The position numbers and the translations under genes are program-made. Positions 1-8,296 of a stretch of 42,326 bases of DNA are shown here, piece after piece. The stretch spans positions 1 through 42,326 of the forward strand of contig JBFWWW010000007.1 in assembly GCA_050245975.1 (NCBI GenBank). Reading direction: 5' to 3'. Every line of letters begins with the position of its first letter. Positions within the stretch are counted from its first letter, which is position 1. Below the pieces are notes generated by a model. It was given only the letters and a program-made list of their open reading frames with translations, was not told where the DNA came from and made no database searches. Source of the stretch: JBFWWW01 sp050245975. GTDB lineage: Bacteria > Pseudomonadota > Alphaproteobacteria > Rhizobiales > Hyphomicrobiaceae.

Positions 1-121
1 CCTCGCGCTGCAGGATCCCATGGACGGCACGCCGACGCGCATCGGCTTCTAGACGCTTGGGGATGGCAGCTAGGTGCGCGTCGCGAAGCGCTCCGGCGAG
101 GTCATTGCGGAGAAGAAATAG
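1..121 (+). CDS. rplX: 50S ribosomal protein L24, 3' end, with two in-frame TAG codons
   Basis: This is the 3' end of the gene for L24, an early-assembly 23S rRNA-binding protein; its start lies left of the window. Read in the frame of codons beginning at position 2, the translation runs through PTRIGF, then TAG (50-52), then TLGDGS, then TAG (71-73), then VRVAKRSGEVIAEKK and a final TAG (119-121). The segments on both sides of the two internal TAGs align with the normal L24 tail, which in E. coli reads GFRFEDGKKVRF. A Lys or Arg is expected at each TAG, so a one-base AAG to TAG change would explain both. The final stop is 2 nt before rplE, the usual operon spacing. TAG is a common ordinary stop in this window, so codon reassignment is unlikely. 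Real nonsense mutations, readthrough or sequence error all remain possible. Confidence 0.75.
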
Positions 122-123
122 TC

Positions 124-819
124 ATGGCCGATCAGAAACAGCCGAAGGGCGGCGCGCCCGACAAAGGCCCGGACAAGGCCAAAGGCGGCGCCAAGGCGAA
201 GGCCGGCGGCAAGGCCGACAAGGAGGCCAAGGGCGCTCCGAAGGCGAAGGCTGCTGCTGCGCCGCGTCCGAAGGACTACAAGCCGCGCATGAAGGCGCAT
301 TACGAGAGCACCGTGCGCAGCGAGCTGACGAAGAAGTTCGGCTACAAGAACGCGATGCAGGTGCCCCGCCTGGAAAAGGTGGTCCTCAACATGGGCGTCG
401 GCGAGGCCGTCAACGACCGCAAGAAGGTGGATTCGGCCGCCAACGAGCTGTCGCTGATTGCCGGTCAGCGTCCGGTTATCACGCGCGCGCGCAAGTCGAT
501 CGCGACGTTCAAGGTTCGCGATGGCATGGCGCTGGGCACGAAGGTCACGCTGCGCGGCGACCGGATGTACGAGTTCCTGGATCGGTTCGTGACGATCGCG
601 CTGCCGCGCGTGAAGGATTTTCGCGGGCTCAACCCGAAGAGCTTCGACGGCCGCGGCAACTACGCCGTAGGTCTCAAGGAGCATATCGTGTTCCCGGAGA
701 TCGACTACGACAAGGTCGATGAGGTGCGCGGTCTCGACGTGATCGTGTGCACGACGGCCCAGACTGACGACGAAGCGCGCGAGCTTCTGCGCGGCTTCAA
801 CTTCCCGTTTCGCAGCTAG
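124..819 (+). CDS. rplE: 50S ribosomal protein L5 with basic N-terminal extension
   Basis: L5 binds 5S rRNA and helps form the central protuberance of the large subunit. Residues 56-231 are a full L5: VPRLEKVVLNMGVGEA, then TRARKSIATFKVRDG, ending in GFNFPF. Total length is 231 residues against about 180 in most bacteria. The extra 45-50 residues at the N-terminus are almost only Lys, Ala, Gly, Asp and Pro and are probably disordered. The start at 124 follows the rplX-frame stop by 2 nt. A later ATG at 289 (MKAHYES) would give a near-standard L5. The base composition of the extension is coding-like, so I prefer the long form. Identity is certain; the start is less so. Confidence 0.95.
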   Translation: MADQKQPKGGAPDKGPDKAKGGAKAKAGGKADKEAKGAPKAKAAAAPRPKDYKPRMKAHYESTVRSELTKKFGYKNAMQVPRLEKVVLNMGVGEAVNDRKKVDSAANELSLIAGQRPVITRARKSIATFKVRDGMALGTKVTLRGDRMYEFLDRFVTIALPRVKDFRGLNPKSFDGRGNYAVGLKEHIVFPEIDYDKVDEVRGLDVIVCTTAQTDDEARELLRGFNFPFRS

Positions 820-862
820 GACCTAACCTCGCACGCCGATAAGTGGGTCCTTGGAGGATTGA

Positions 863-1168
863 ATGGCAAAACTCAGTTCGATCAATAAGAACAATCATCG
901 CCGGAAGCTTGTCCAGCAGTACGCGGGCAAGCGCAAGAAGCTGAAGGAGATCGCCGACGATCTCAACAAGCCGGCCGAGGAGCGCTTCGCTGCCCGCCTG
1001 AAGCTGGCGCAGCTGCCGCGCAATTCATCCAAGACCCGCATCCGCAATCGTTGCGAGCTGACGGGCCGTGCGCGCGGTTACTATCGCAAGGTCAGGCTCT
1101 GCCGCAATCAGCTGCGTGAGCTGGCCAGCCAGGGGCTGATCCCCGGCATGGTCAAGTCGAGCTGGTAG
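863..1168 (+). CDS. rpsN: 30S ribosomal protein S14 (zinc-independent form)
   Basis: S14 is a late-assembly protein of the 30S head. The 101-residue length and the lack of a CxxC pair mark the long, zinc-free form usual in proteobacteria. The conserved C-terminal part reads RNRCELTGRARGYYRKV and ends GMVKSSW. The start ATG at 863 is preceded by GGAGG about 6 nt upstream. It sits between rplE and rpsH in the standard spc-operon order. Confidence 0.97.
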   Translation: MAKLSSINKNNHRRKLVQQYAGKRKKLKEIADDLNKPAEERFAARLKLAQLPRNSSKTRIRNRCELTGRARGYYRKVRLCRNQLRELASQGLIPGMVKSSW

Positions 1169-1180
1169 GAGGGCTTCCAG

Positions 1181-1579
1181 ATGGCGATCAATGATCCGCT
1201 GGGCGATATGCTGACGCGCATCCGCAATGCGCAGCAGCGTCGCCGTCCCAAGGTGACGACGCCCGCGTCCAACCTTCGCCAGCGCGTTCTCGACGTGCTG
1301 ATCGACGAGGGTTATATCCGCGGCTATTCGCGCGTCGATCACAAGGGCGGCATGTCGGAGCTCGAGATCGAGCTGAAGTATGCCAACGGGCAGCCTGCGA
1401 TCCGCGACATCCAGCGGATTTCCAAGCCCGGACGCCGCGTCTACACGCCGGTGCGCGACCTGGATACGGTCGCTAACGGGCTTGGTGTCGCGATCCTGTC
1501 CACGCCCAAGGGGGTCATGTCGGACACGCGCGCCCGCGAGGCGAACGTGGGCGGCGAGATCCTGTGCAACGTATTCTAA
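1181..1579 (+). CDS. rpsH: 30S ribosomal protein S8
   Basis: S8 binds the central domain of 16S rRNA; in E. coli it also represses the spc operon. The product is 132 residues and begins MAINDPLGDMLTRIRNAQ, a family hallmark, and ends GEILCNVF. The ribosome binding site AGGAGG overlaps the rpsN stop, so translation is likely coupled. No S8-type regulatory hairpin is obvious here. Confidence 0.97.
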   Translation: MAINDPLGDMLTRIRNAQQRRRPKVTTPASNLRQRVLDVLIDEGYIRGYSRVDHKGGMSELEIELKYANGQPAIRDIQRISKPGRRVYTPVRDLDTVANGLGVAILSTPKGVMSDTRAREANVGGEILCNVF

Positions 1580-1627
1580 GGCGAGACTGCCGGGCTCTCG
1601 GCAGGTCGTCAGACAAAGGTATCGGCA

Positions 1628-2170
1628 ATGTCGCGCATCGGTAACAAGGCAGTCAGCGTCCCGAGCGCCGTCACGGCGACGGTGACGGGGCAGACTGTGA
1701 AGATGAAAGGCCCGAAGGGCGAGCTGTCCTTTACGTGCCCCCAGGAGATCAAGGTCGAGAAAACGGCGGACGGAATCCTCGTCACCCCGCGCGAAAGCAC
1801 CAAGATGGCGCGCTCCATGTGGGGTATGTCGCGCACCCAGATAGCCAACCTGGTCGAAGGGGCCACGAACGGTTATTCGCAGGTTCTGGAAATCCAGGGT
1901 GTCGGCTTCCGCGCTGCGATGAAGGGCAAGGACCAGCTGCAGCTGCAGATCGGCTTCAGCCACGACGTCCTGCACAAGATTCCGGCGGGCGTCGATGTGA
2001 AGGTCGGCGGTGCCAAGTCCGAAGTCATCACGGTTTCGGGCATCGACAAGCAGAAGGTGGGTCAGGTGGCTGCGGAAATCCGCGCCTACCGTCCGCCCGA
2101 GCCCTACCAGGGTAAGGGCATTCGCTATCAGGGCGAATATATCCACCGCAAGGAAGGCAAGAAGAAGTAG
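1628..2170 (+). CDS. rplF: 50S ribosomal protein L6
   Basis: L6 lies near the sarcin-ricin loop and the factor-binding site. The product is 180 residues, normal for the family. It starts MSRIGNKAV and carries the conserved GVGFRA and PEPYQGKGIRY segments, the latter a family signature near the C-terminus. The C-terminus is Lys-rich. It follows rpsH after 48 nt and precedes rplR after 10 nt. Confidence 0.97.
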   Translation: MSRIGNKAVSVPSAVTATVTGQTVKMKGPKGELSFTCPQEIKVEKTADGILVTPRESTKMARSMWGMSRTQIANLVEGATNGYSQVLEIQGVGFRAAMKGKDQLQLQIGFSHDVLHKIPAGVDVKVGGAKSEVITVSGIDKQKVGQVAAEIRAYRPPEPYQGKGIRYQGEYIHRKEGKKK

Positions 2171-2180
2171 GGCCCACGTC

Positions 2181-2543
2181 ATGGTTGGAAAATTGTCGCA
2201 AATCGATCGCCGGCGCGAGCGCGTGCGCCGCGCGCTGCGCCAGAACAATCACGGCCGGCCGCGGTTGTCGGTCTTCCGGTCGTCGAAGCATATCTATGCG
2301 CAGGTGATTGACGATGTTGCCGGCCGGACGCTGGCGGCGGCCTCGTCGCTTGAGAAGGACCTGAAGGGTCAGATCAAGACCGGCGCCGACAAGGCTGCGG
2401 CGACGGCGGTTGGCAAGCTCGTGGCCGAGCGCGCGGTCAAGGCCGGCGTAAAGGACGTTGTGTTCGATCGTGGGTCATACCTCTACCACGGCCGCATCAA
2501 GGCTCTCGCTGACGGCGCCCGCGAGGGCGGCCTGAACCTCTAG
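2181..2543 (+). CDS. rplR: 50S ribosomal protein L18
   Basis: L18 binds 5S rRNA together with L5. The 120-residue product has the family pattern RPRLSVFRSSKHIYAQVIDD near residues 30-50 and the ending FDRGSYLYHGRIKALADGA. The frame is open further upstream inside rplF, but family alignment and the position 10 nt after the rplF stop point to the ATG at 2181 (MVGKLSQID). Confidence 0.96.
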   Translation: MVGKLSQIDRRRERVRRALRQNNHGRPRLSVFRSSKHIYAQVIDDVAGRTLAAASSLEKDLKGQIKTGADKAAATAVGKLVAERAVKAGVKDVVFDRGSYLYHGRIKALADGAREGGLNL

Positions 2544-2560
2544 TCGCAAAGGGATATCCA

Positions 2561-3133
2561 GTGGCACGCAACCCCCACAGAGAGCGCGATCGCGAAGAGC
2601 GCGACAGCGAGTTCGCCGACAAGCTCGTGCACATCAATCGCGTCGCCAAGGTCGTGAAGGGCGGCAAGCGCTTTGGGTTCGCTGCGCTCGTCGTCGTCGG
2701 CGACCGCAAGGGTCGCGTCGGCTTCGGCCACGGCAAGGCGCGCGAAGTGCCGGAAGCCATCCGCAAGGCGACCGAAGCCGCGCGTCGCAGCCTGGTTCGC
2801 GTTCCGTTGCGCGAGGGCCGCACGCTGCACCATGACAGCGCCGGTCGGCATGGTGCCGGCAAGGTCGTCCTCCGCTCCGCCCCGCCCGGCACGGGCATCA
2901 TTGCCGGTGGCCCGACCCGCGCCGTGTTCGAGATGCTGGGCGTTCACGACGTGGTGGCCAAATCGCTTGGCAGCACCAACCCCTACAACATGGTGCGTGC
3001 GACGTTCGATGCGCTGAAGGCGCAGGAGAACCCGCGTGCGGTCGCCGGCCGTCGAAACAAGAAGGTGAGCGAGATCGTTGCACGCCGTCGCGATGGTTCT
3101 GCCGAAGGCGACGCGGCAGGCGAGGCCGCCTAG
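2561..3133 (+). CDS. rpsE: 30S ribosomal protein S5
   Basis: S5 contributes to decoding accuracy and lines the mRNA entry channel. The 190-residue product contains the double-stranded RNA-binding S5 N-terminal domain (residues about 18-80, with GGKRFGFAALVVVGDRKG) and the C-terminal S5 domain (GTGIIAGG, then SLGSTNPYN). The start is GTG at 2561, preceded by AAGGGA. The C-terminal tail after about residue 170 is acidic and Ala-rich. Confidence 0.97.
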   Translation: MARNPHRERDREERDSEFADKLVHINRVAKVVKGGKRFGFAALVVVGDRKGRVGFGHGKAREVPEAIRKATEAARRSLVRVPLREGRTLHHDSAGRHGAGKVVLRSAPPGTGIIAGGPTRAVFEMLGVHDVVAKSLGSTNPYNMVRATFDALKAQENPRAVAGRRNKKVSEIVARRRDGSAEGDAAGEAA

Positions 3134-3162
3134 GAAATCCGCGACGCGGGAAGGGTGCAGCA

Positions 3163-3366
3163 ATGGCGAAGAAGACCACAGGCAAGACCGTCACGATCGA
3201 GCAGATCGCCAGTCCGTCTCGGCGTCCCGCCGACCAGCAGGCGACGCTGGTCGGGTTGGGGCTGAACAAGATCGGGCGCCGGCGCACGCTCGAGGATACG
3301 CCTGACGTGCGCGGCATGATCAGCAAGGTCGGCCATCTCGTTCGTGTCGTCGAAGAGACGGCGTAA
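3163..3366 (+). CDS. rpmD: 50S ribosomal protein L30
   Basis: L30 is a small peripheral protein of the large subunit. The 67-residue product has the family core RRPADQQATLVGLGLNKIGR and the ending GMISKVGHLVRVVEE. It lies between rpsE and rplO, as in other proteobacterial spc operons. Confidence 0.96.
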   Translation: MAKKTTGKTVTIEQIASPSRRPADQQATLVGLGLNKIGRRRTLEDTPDVRGMISKVGHLVRVVEETA

Positions 3367-3392
3367 CAGCAATTCGCAGGAGTGCATTGGCC

Positions 3393-3950
3393 ATGCGGCT
3401 CAATGAACTGAAGGACAATGCCGGGTCGCGAAAGGTCCGGCTCCGCGTCGGCCGCGGCATTGGCTCGGGGATCGGCAAAACCAGCGGCCGTGGCGGCAAG
3501 GGTCAGACGGCACGCTCGGGTGTGCGCATTGGCGGCTTCGAAGGCGGCCAGATGCCGCTGCATCGGCGTCTGCCCAAGCGCGGCTTCAACAAGCTGAACC
3601 GGAAGAGCTACAACGCCGTCAACATCGGCCGTCTGCAGGAAGCAGTCGAGGCTGGTCGTCTCGATGCTGGCAAGCCCATCGATGCGGCTGCACTGGTGGC
3701 AGCGGGCGTCATCCGCCGTTCTCTCGACGGTGTCCGTTTACTGGGCGAAGGCGAGCTGAAGGCCAAGCTGTCGCTGACCGTCAATCACGCCACCGCCACT
3801 GCAAAGGCTGCGGTCGAGAAGTCGGGAGGCTCGATCAAGCTGATCGAGCGCAAGGTGCTCGCCGCAGACGAAGCCAAGCGCAAGAAGTCTGCAGCGAAGA
3901 AGGCGGCTACAACCAAGAAGAAGCCGGCCGCCGGCGATACCGAGGAGTAA
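3393..3950 (+). CDS. rplO: 50S ribosomal protein L15 with Lys/Ala-rich tail
   Basis: L15 is a late-assembly large-subunit protein. The N-terminal MRLNELKDN and the Gly-rich RVGRGIGSGIGKTSGRGGKG segment identify it. I chose ATG 3393, the family-standard MRLNEL start, with GGAG about 10 nt upstream; a TTG at 3387 is in frame. The product has 185 residues, some 30-40 more than usual. The excess is a C-terminal tail of Lys, Ala and Thr (KRKKSAAKKAATTKKKPA), matching the basic extension on L5 in the same operon. Confidence 0.95.
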   Translation: MRLNELKDNAGSRKVRLRVGRGIGSGIGKTSGRGGKGQTARSGVRIGGFEGGQMPLHRRLPKRGFNKLNRKSYNAVNIGRLQEAVEAGRLDAGKPIDAAALVAAGVIRRSLDGVRLLGEGELKAKLSLTVNHATATAKAAVEKSGGSIKLIERKVLAADEAKRKKSAAKKAATTKKKPAAGDTEE

Positions 3951-4058
3951 GGGTTCCGGTTTCGGTGGCGGGACCCTATATCCCTGCCATTGGAATCAGC
4001 CGGATACCGGCGCCGCGCAGGCCCTGTGCCGCGCAACACCGGTTGGGAGTGAGGACGC

Positions 4059-5408
4059 ATGGTTTCCGCTGCCGAGCAGCTCGCAGCCAATCTGAACTTC
4101 GGGGCGTTCTCGAAGGCCGAGGAGCTTAAGAAGCGCCTCTGGTTCACGCTGTTGGCGCTGGTCGTCTATCGTCTCGGCACCTACATCCCGATCCCGGGTA
4201 TCAATCCCGTCGCGTTCGCCGAGACGTTCAAGCAGAGTTCGTCCGGCATTCTCGGCATGTTCAACATGTTTGCGGGCGGCGCCGTCGAGCGCATGGCGAT
4301 CTTCGCCCTCAACATCATGCCGTACATTTCGGCCTCCATCATCATGCAGCTCATGACTAGCGTCGTCCCGACGCTGGAGCAGCTGAAGAAGGAAGGCGAG
4401 CAGGGGCGCAAGCAGATCAACCAGTATACCCGCTACCTCACGGTGGGATTGGCGGCGTTCCAGGCTTACGGCATTGCCTACGGGCTGGAAGGTTCGCGAG
4501 CGGCGTCCGGGAGCGTTGTCCTCGACCCCGGCTGGTTCTTCCGCATCTCGACGGTCGTGACGCTCGTCGGCGGCACGATGTTCCTGATGTGGCTTGGCGA
4601 GCAGATCACGGCGCGCGGGGTCGGCAACGGCACGTCCCTGATCATCATGTCAGGCATCGTCGCGGGCCTGCCGAGCGCGCTGGCGGGACTTCTTGAGTTG
4701 TCGCGGCAGGGCGCCATTTCCTGGCCACTGCTGATTGCCCTGTTCGCGTTGATGCTGGGCGTCGTCGCTGCCATCGTCTTTATCGAGCGTGCTCAGCGGC
4801 GGCTGCTGATTCAGTATCCCAAGCGGCAGATGGGCAATCGCATGTTCCAGGGCGATTCTTCCCACCTCCCGCTGAAGCTCAACTCGTCCGGCGTCATTCC
4901 GCCGATCTTTGCCTCTTCGCTGCTGCTGCTGCCGATTACCGCCGCGCAGTTCATGCACGGCTCGGGGCCGGACTGGTTGAACGCGGTCGTTGCCTCGCTC
5001 GGCCGCGGGCAGCCGCTCTATCTCGCCATCTATGTGGCGCTGATCGTGTTCTTCGCGTTCTTCTATACCGCGGTCGTGTTCAATCCGCAGGAGACCGCAG
5101 ATAATCTGCGCAAGTATGGCGGGTTCATTCCTGGCATCCGGCCCGGAGCCAAGACCGCCGAGTACATCGACTACGTCCTCACGCGGATCACGGTTGTCGG
5201 CGCCATCTACCTGGCCGCCGTGTGCGTCCTGCCCGAATTGCTGATCTCGTATGCCGGTGTTCCGTTCTACTTCGGCGGCACGTCGCTGCTGATCGCGGTC
5301 AGCGTGACGATGGACACCGTGGCACAGATTCAGAGCCACCTGCTTGCCCATCAGTATGAGGGGCTCATCAAGAAGGCGAAGCTCAGAGGGGCGACGAGAC
5401 GGCGATGA
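4059..5408 (+). CDS. secY: Protein translocase subunit SecY
   Basis: SecY is the channel of the Sec translocon and moves unfolded proteins across or into the inner membrane with SecE, SecG and SecA. The 449-residue product has ten predicted membrane segments. Family motifs are visible: YRLGTYIPIPGI in segment 1, the plug-region GGAVERMAIFALNIMPYISA, and FNPQETADNLRKYGGFIPGIRPG in the large cytosolic loop. Its stop overlaps the adk start (ATGA at 5405-5408), suggesting coupled translation. Confidence 0.98.
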   Translation: MVSAAEQLAANLNFGAFSKAEELKKRLWFTLLALVVYRLGTYIPIPGINPVAFAETFKQSSSGILGMFNMFAGGAVERMAIFALNIMPYISASIIMQLMTSVVPTLEQLKKEGEQGRKQINQYTRYLTVGLAAFQAYGIAYGLEGSRAASGSVVLDPGWFFRISTVVTLVGGTMFLMWLGEQITARGVGNGTSLIIMSGIVAGLPSALAGLLELSRQGAISWPLLIALFALMLGVVAAIVFIERAQRRLLIQYPKRQMGNRMFQGDSSHLPLKLNSSGVIPPIFASSLLLLPITAAQFMHGSGPDWLNAVVASLGRGQPLYLAIYVALIVFFAFFYTAVVFNPQETADNLRKYGGFIPGIRPGAKTAEYIDYVLTRITVVGAIYLAAVCVLPELLISYAGVPFYFGGTSLLIAVSVTMDTVAQIQSHLLAHQYEGLIKKAKLRGATRRR

Positions 5409-6058
5409 AGCTGATCCTTCTCGGTCCGCCGGGCGCAGGCAAGGGGACCCAGGCCAAGGACATCGAGGCGAAATGGGGCCTGGTCCAGCTCTCCACGGGA
5501 GACATGCTGCGCGCCGCCGTGAAGGCCGGCACCGAGGTCGGACGCCAGGCGAAAGCCATCATGGACAGGGGCGAGCTCGTCTCGGACGCCATCGTCGTCA
5601 AGATCATCGCCGAGCGGATCGAACAACCCGACTGCGCGGCAGGGTTTATTCTCGACGGGTTTCCGCGGACCTTGAACCAGGCTGCGGCTCTGGACGAGCT
5701 TCTGACCCAGTCGGGCCGCCAGCTCGACGCCGTTATCGAGCTGCGGGTCGACCCTGCCAAGCTCGTGGAGCGGATTGTGGGCCGCTATACCTGTGCCAAG
5801 TGCGGCGAGGGTTATCATGACCGTTTCAAGCGCCCCCGGCAGGAGGGCGTCTGCGACGTGTGCGGCAGCAAGGAATTCGTTCGTCGGGCCGATGACAATG
5901 CCGAGACGGTGACGACCAGGCTGATGGCCTATTACCGGGATACGGCACCGATCACGGGCTACTACTTCTGCAAGGGCATCCTGAAGACGGTGGACGGCAT
6001 GGCCCCCATCGAAAAGGTGTCGGCAGAGATCGCGCAAGTTCTGGAAAAAGTTGGCTAA
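5405..6058 (+). CDS. adk: Adenylate kinase with four-Cys lid
   Basis: Adenylate kinase interconverts ATP and AMP with two ADP in the cytosol. The 217-residue product has the P-loop GPPGAGKGTQA at residues 7-17, the DGFPRT segment, and a long-form LID domain. The lid contains CAKC and CDVC, four cysteines spaced as in zinc-binding adenylate kinases, so structural zinc in the lid is inferred. It begins inside the secY stop codon. secY-adk followed by rpsM is a usual alphaproteobacterial order. Confidence 0.98.
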   Translation: MKLILLGPPGAGKGTQAKDIEAKWGLVQLSTGDMLRAAVKAGTEVGRQAKAIMDRGELVSDAIVVKIIAERIEQPDCAAGFILDGFPRTLNQAAALDELLTQSGRQLDAVIELRVDPAKLVERIVGRYTCAKCGEGYHDRFKRPRQEGVCDVCGSKEFVRRADDNAETVTTRLMAYYRDTAPITGYYFCKGILKTVDGMAPIEKVSAEIAQVLEKVG

Positions 6059-6077
6059 ATGGGCTCTTGCGGCATGG

Positions 6078-6106
6078 TTGACGCAAGCCCTACGGTCGGC
6101 TAAAAC
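6078..6106 (+). promoter_or_regulatory. Candidate sigma-70 promoter for rpsM-rpsK-rpoA-rplQ
   Basis: TTGACG (6078-6083) and TAAAAC (6101-6106) are separated by 17 nt in the 186-nt gap between adk and rpsM. The good match and ideal spacing suggest that the alpha operon has its own promoter here besides readthrough from the spc operon. Confidence 0.55.
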
Positions 6107-6160
6107 ACGGGACTTCGCGATGAGAAACTGAGCGATCGGATCCGGTGCAAGCGAGCACGG

Positions 6161-6211
6161 GGGCCGGTCTATGCGCGTTTATGAGGACCGACAGGCGGCG
6201 GGCCGGTCCTC
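6161..6211 (+). promoter_or_regulatory. Candidate alpha-operon leader hairpins
   Basis: GAGGACCG (6183-6190) pairs perfectly with CGGTCCTC (6204-6211) around a 13-nt loop. The nine bases GGGCCGGTC occur twice, at 6161-6169 and 6200-6208. GACCG at 6186-6190 could therefore pair with either copy, giving two mutually exclusive hairpins just upstream of the rpsM ribosome binding site at about 6234. In E. coli the equivalent leader is the S4 autoregulation site; a similar role here is inference. Confidence 0.4.
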
Positions 6212-6244
6212 TGCTGACGATGGATGCCGTTCGAGGAGAGAGCA

Positions 6245-6619
<375 letters not shown>

Positions 6620-6705
6620 TCGAATTCGCGTCGGGAGCGCGGCCGGACCATTGGTTCGGAGGTGCGGCGCCCCGCAGCATCGCCCCCGTTTGGAGAGTTT
6701 GACGA

Positions 6706-7107
6706 ATGGCCAAAGAGCAGCAGCAGGTTCGCGCCAAGACGCGCAAGCGCGAGCGCAAGAATATCGCCTCCGGCGTGGCGCACGTGAATGCCACCTTCAA
6801 CAACACGATGATCACCATCACCGACGCGCAGGGCAATACGATCGCCTGGTCCTCGTCCGGCACGATGGGGTTCAAGGGCTCGCGCAAATCGACCCCTTAT
6901 GCGGCACAGGTCGCCGCCGAGGATGCCGGCAAAAAAGCCATGGACCACGGCATGAAGATCCTCGAAGTCGAAGTCATGGGGCCAGGTTCGGGCCGCGAGT
7001 CCGCGCTGCGCGCGCTGCAGGCCGTGGGCTTCCAGATCACATCCATCCGCGACGTCACGCCGATTCCGCACAACGGCTGCCGTCCGCGCAAGCGCCGGCG
7101 CGTCTGA
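6706..7107 (+). CDS. rpsK: 30S ribosomal protein S11
   Basis: S11 lies on the 30S platform near the E site. The 133-residue product contains HVNATFNNTMITITD, SSGTMGFKGSRKSTPYAAQ and the ending DVTPIPHNGCRPRKRRRV, all highly conserved in the family. It follows rpsM by 86 nt and precedes rpoA by 99 nt. Confidence 0.98.
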   Translation: MAKEQQQVRAKTRKRERKNIASGVAHVNATFNNTMITITDAQGNTIAWSSSGTMGFKGSRKSTPYAAQVAAEDAGKKAMDHGMKILEVEVMGPGSGRESALRALQAVGFQITSIRDVTPIPHNGCRPRKRRRV

Positions 7108-7206
7108 GGACGGCAACCGTCTACGGCAGCCGACTGACAACTTTGCGCCAGGGGAGCCGCGCCCGTTGCTCCACCCGCGCTGCACTTGAGACAAGAGGTA
7201 TTCGTC

Positions 7207-8232
7207 ATGGCCAACCTGTTGCAGAAGAACTGGCAGGATCTCATCAAGCCGAACAAGCTCGACGTCGCGCCGGGGCGCGAGCGTGGACGTGTTGCGACCA
7301 TCATCGCCGAGCCGCTGGAGCGCGGCTTTGGCATGACGCTCGGCAATGCGCTGCGTCGCGTGCTGCTGTCGTCGCTGCAGGGCTCCGCCATCACCACCGT
7401 CCAGATCGACGGCGTGCTGCACGAGTTCTCCTCTATTCCCGGCGTGCGTGAGGACGTCACCAACATCGTTCTCAACATCAAAGAGATCGCGCTGCGCCTG
7501 CATTCGGAAGGCGTGAAGCGGATGGTGCTGAAGAAGGAAGGTCCCGGCCCGGTGAAGGCCGGCGACATCGAGGCCAGCTCCGAGGTGGAGATCCTCAATC
7601 CCGAACACATCATCTGTCATCTCGACCAGGGCGCCTCCATCCGCATGGAGTTCACCGCGGCGATGGGCAAAGGCTACGTCGCCGCCGAGCGCAACCGGCC
7701 GGATGACGCTCCGATCGGGCTGATCCCGGTCGACAGTCTCTACAGCCCGGTGAAGAAGGTTTCGTACCGCGTCGAGAACACCCGCGAGGGTCAGATCCTC
7801 GACTACGACAAGCTGACCATGCAGGTCGAAACGGACGGCTCGATCACGGCTGAGGATTCAGTCGCGCTTGCGGCGCGCATCCTGCAGGACCAGCTGGCGG
7901 TATTCATAAACTTCGAGGAGCCGAAGAAGGCCGTCGAGGAGACGAAGCACCCCGAGCTCGCGTTCAACGCGGCGCTGCTCAAGAAGGTGGACGAGCTGGA
8001 GCTGTCGGTGCGCTCCGCGAACTGTCTGAAGAACGACAACATCGTCTACATCGGCGACCTGATTCAGAAGAGCGAGGCGGAGATGCTCCGCACGCCGAAT
8101 TTCGGCCGCAAGTCGTTGAACGAGATCAAGGAGGTGCTCGCCTCGATGGGCCTGCACCTCGGCATGGAAGTTCCGAATTGGCCACCGGAGAATATCGAGG
8201 ATCTGGCCAAGCGGTTCGAGGACCAGTACTGA
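7207..8232 (+). CDS. rpoA: DNA-directed RNA polymerase alpha subunit
   Basis: The alpha subunit dimerises to start RNA polymerase assembly, and its C-terminal domain contacts UP elements and activators. The 341-residue product has the N-terminal assembly domain (AEPLERGFGMTLGNALRRVL at about residues 34-53). The C-terminal helix-hairpin-helix domain, from about residue 255, contains LELSVRSANCLKNDNI and GRKSLNEIKEVL. I chose ATG 7207 (MANLLQKNWQ) with AAGAGGT upstream. Confidence 0.98.
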   Translation: MANLLQKNWQDLIKPNKLDVAPGRERGRVATIIAEPLERGFGMTLGNALRRVLLSSLQGSAITTVQIDGVLHEFSSIPGVREDVTNIVLNIKEIALRLHSEGVKRMVLKKEGPGPVKAGDIEASSEVEILNPEHIICHLDQGASIRMEFTAAMGKGYVAAERNRPDDAPIGLIPVDSLYSPVKKVSYRVENTREGQILDYDKLTMQVETDGSITAEDSVALAARILQDQLAVFINFEEPKKAVEETKHPELAFNAALLKKVDELELSVRSANCLKNDNIVYIGDLIQKSEAEMLRTPNFGRKSLNEIKEVLASMGLHLGMEVPNWPPENIEDLAKRFEDQY

Positions 8233-8252
8233 GGCTGGCGAATGAAAACAAT

Positions 8253-8272
8253 GCGGGGCCATAGAACCCCGC
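8253..8272 (+). other. Intercistronic hairpin between rpoA and rplQ
   Basis: GCGGGG (8253-8258) pairs with CCCCGC (8267-8272) around an 8-nt loop. No T-run follows, so it is probably not a terminator. It could be an mRNA-processing or stability element. Confidence 0.4.
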
Positions 8273-8296
8273 CGGTGAACAACGGAAGGGATCAAT

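Noticed and set aside
1025..2248. Long minus-strand frame across rpsN to rplR
   Set aside because: Four well-conserved ribosomal protein genes occupy the plus strand; the antisense frame has no recognisable protein features.
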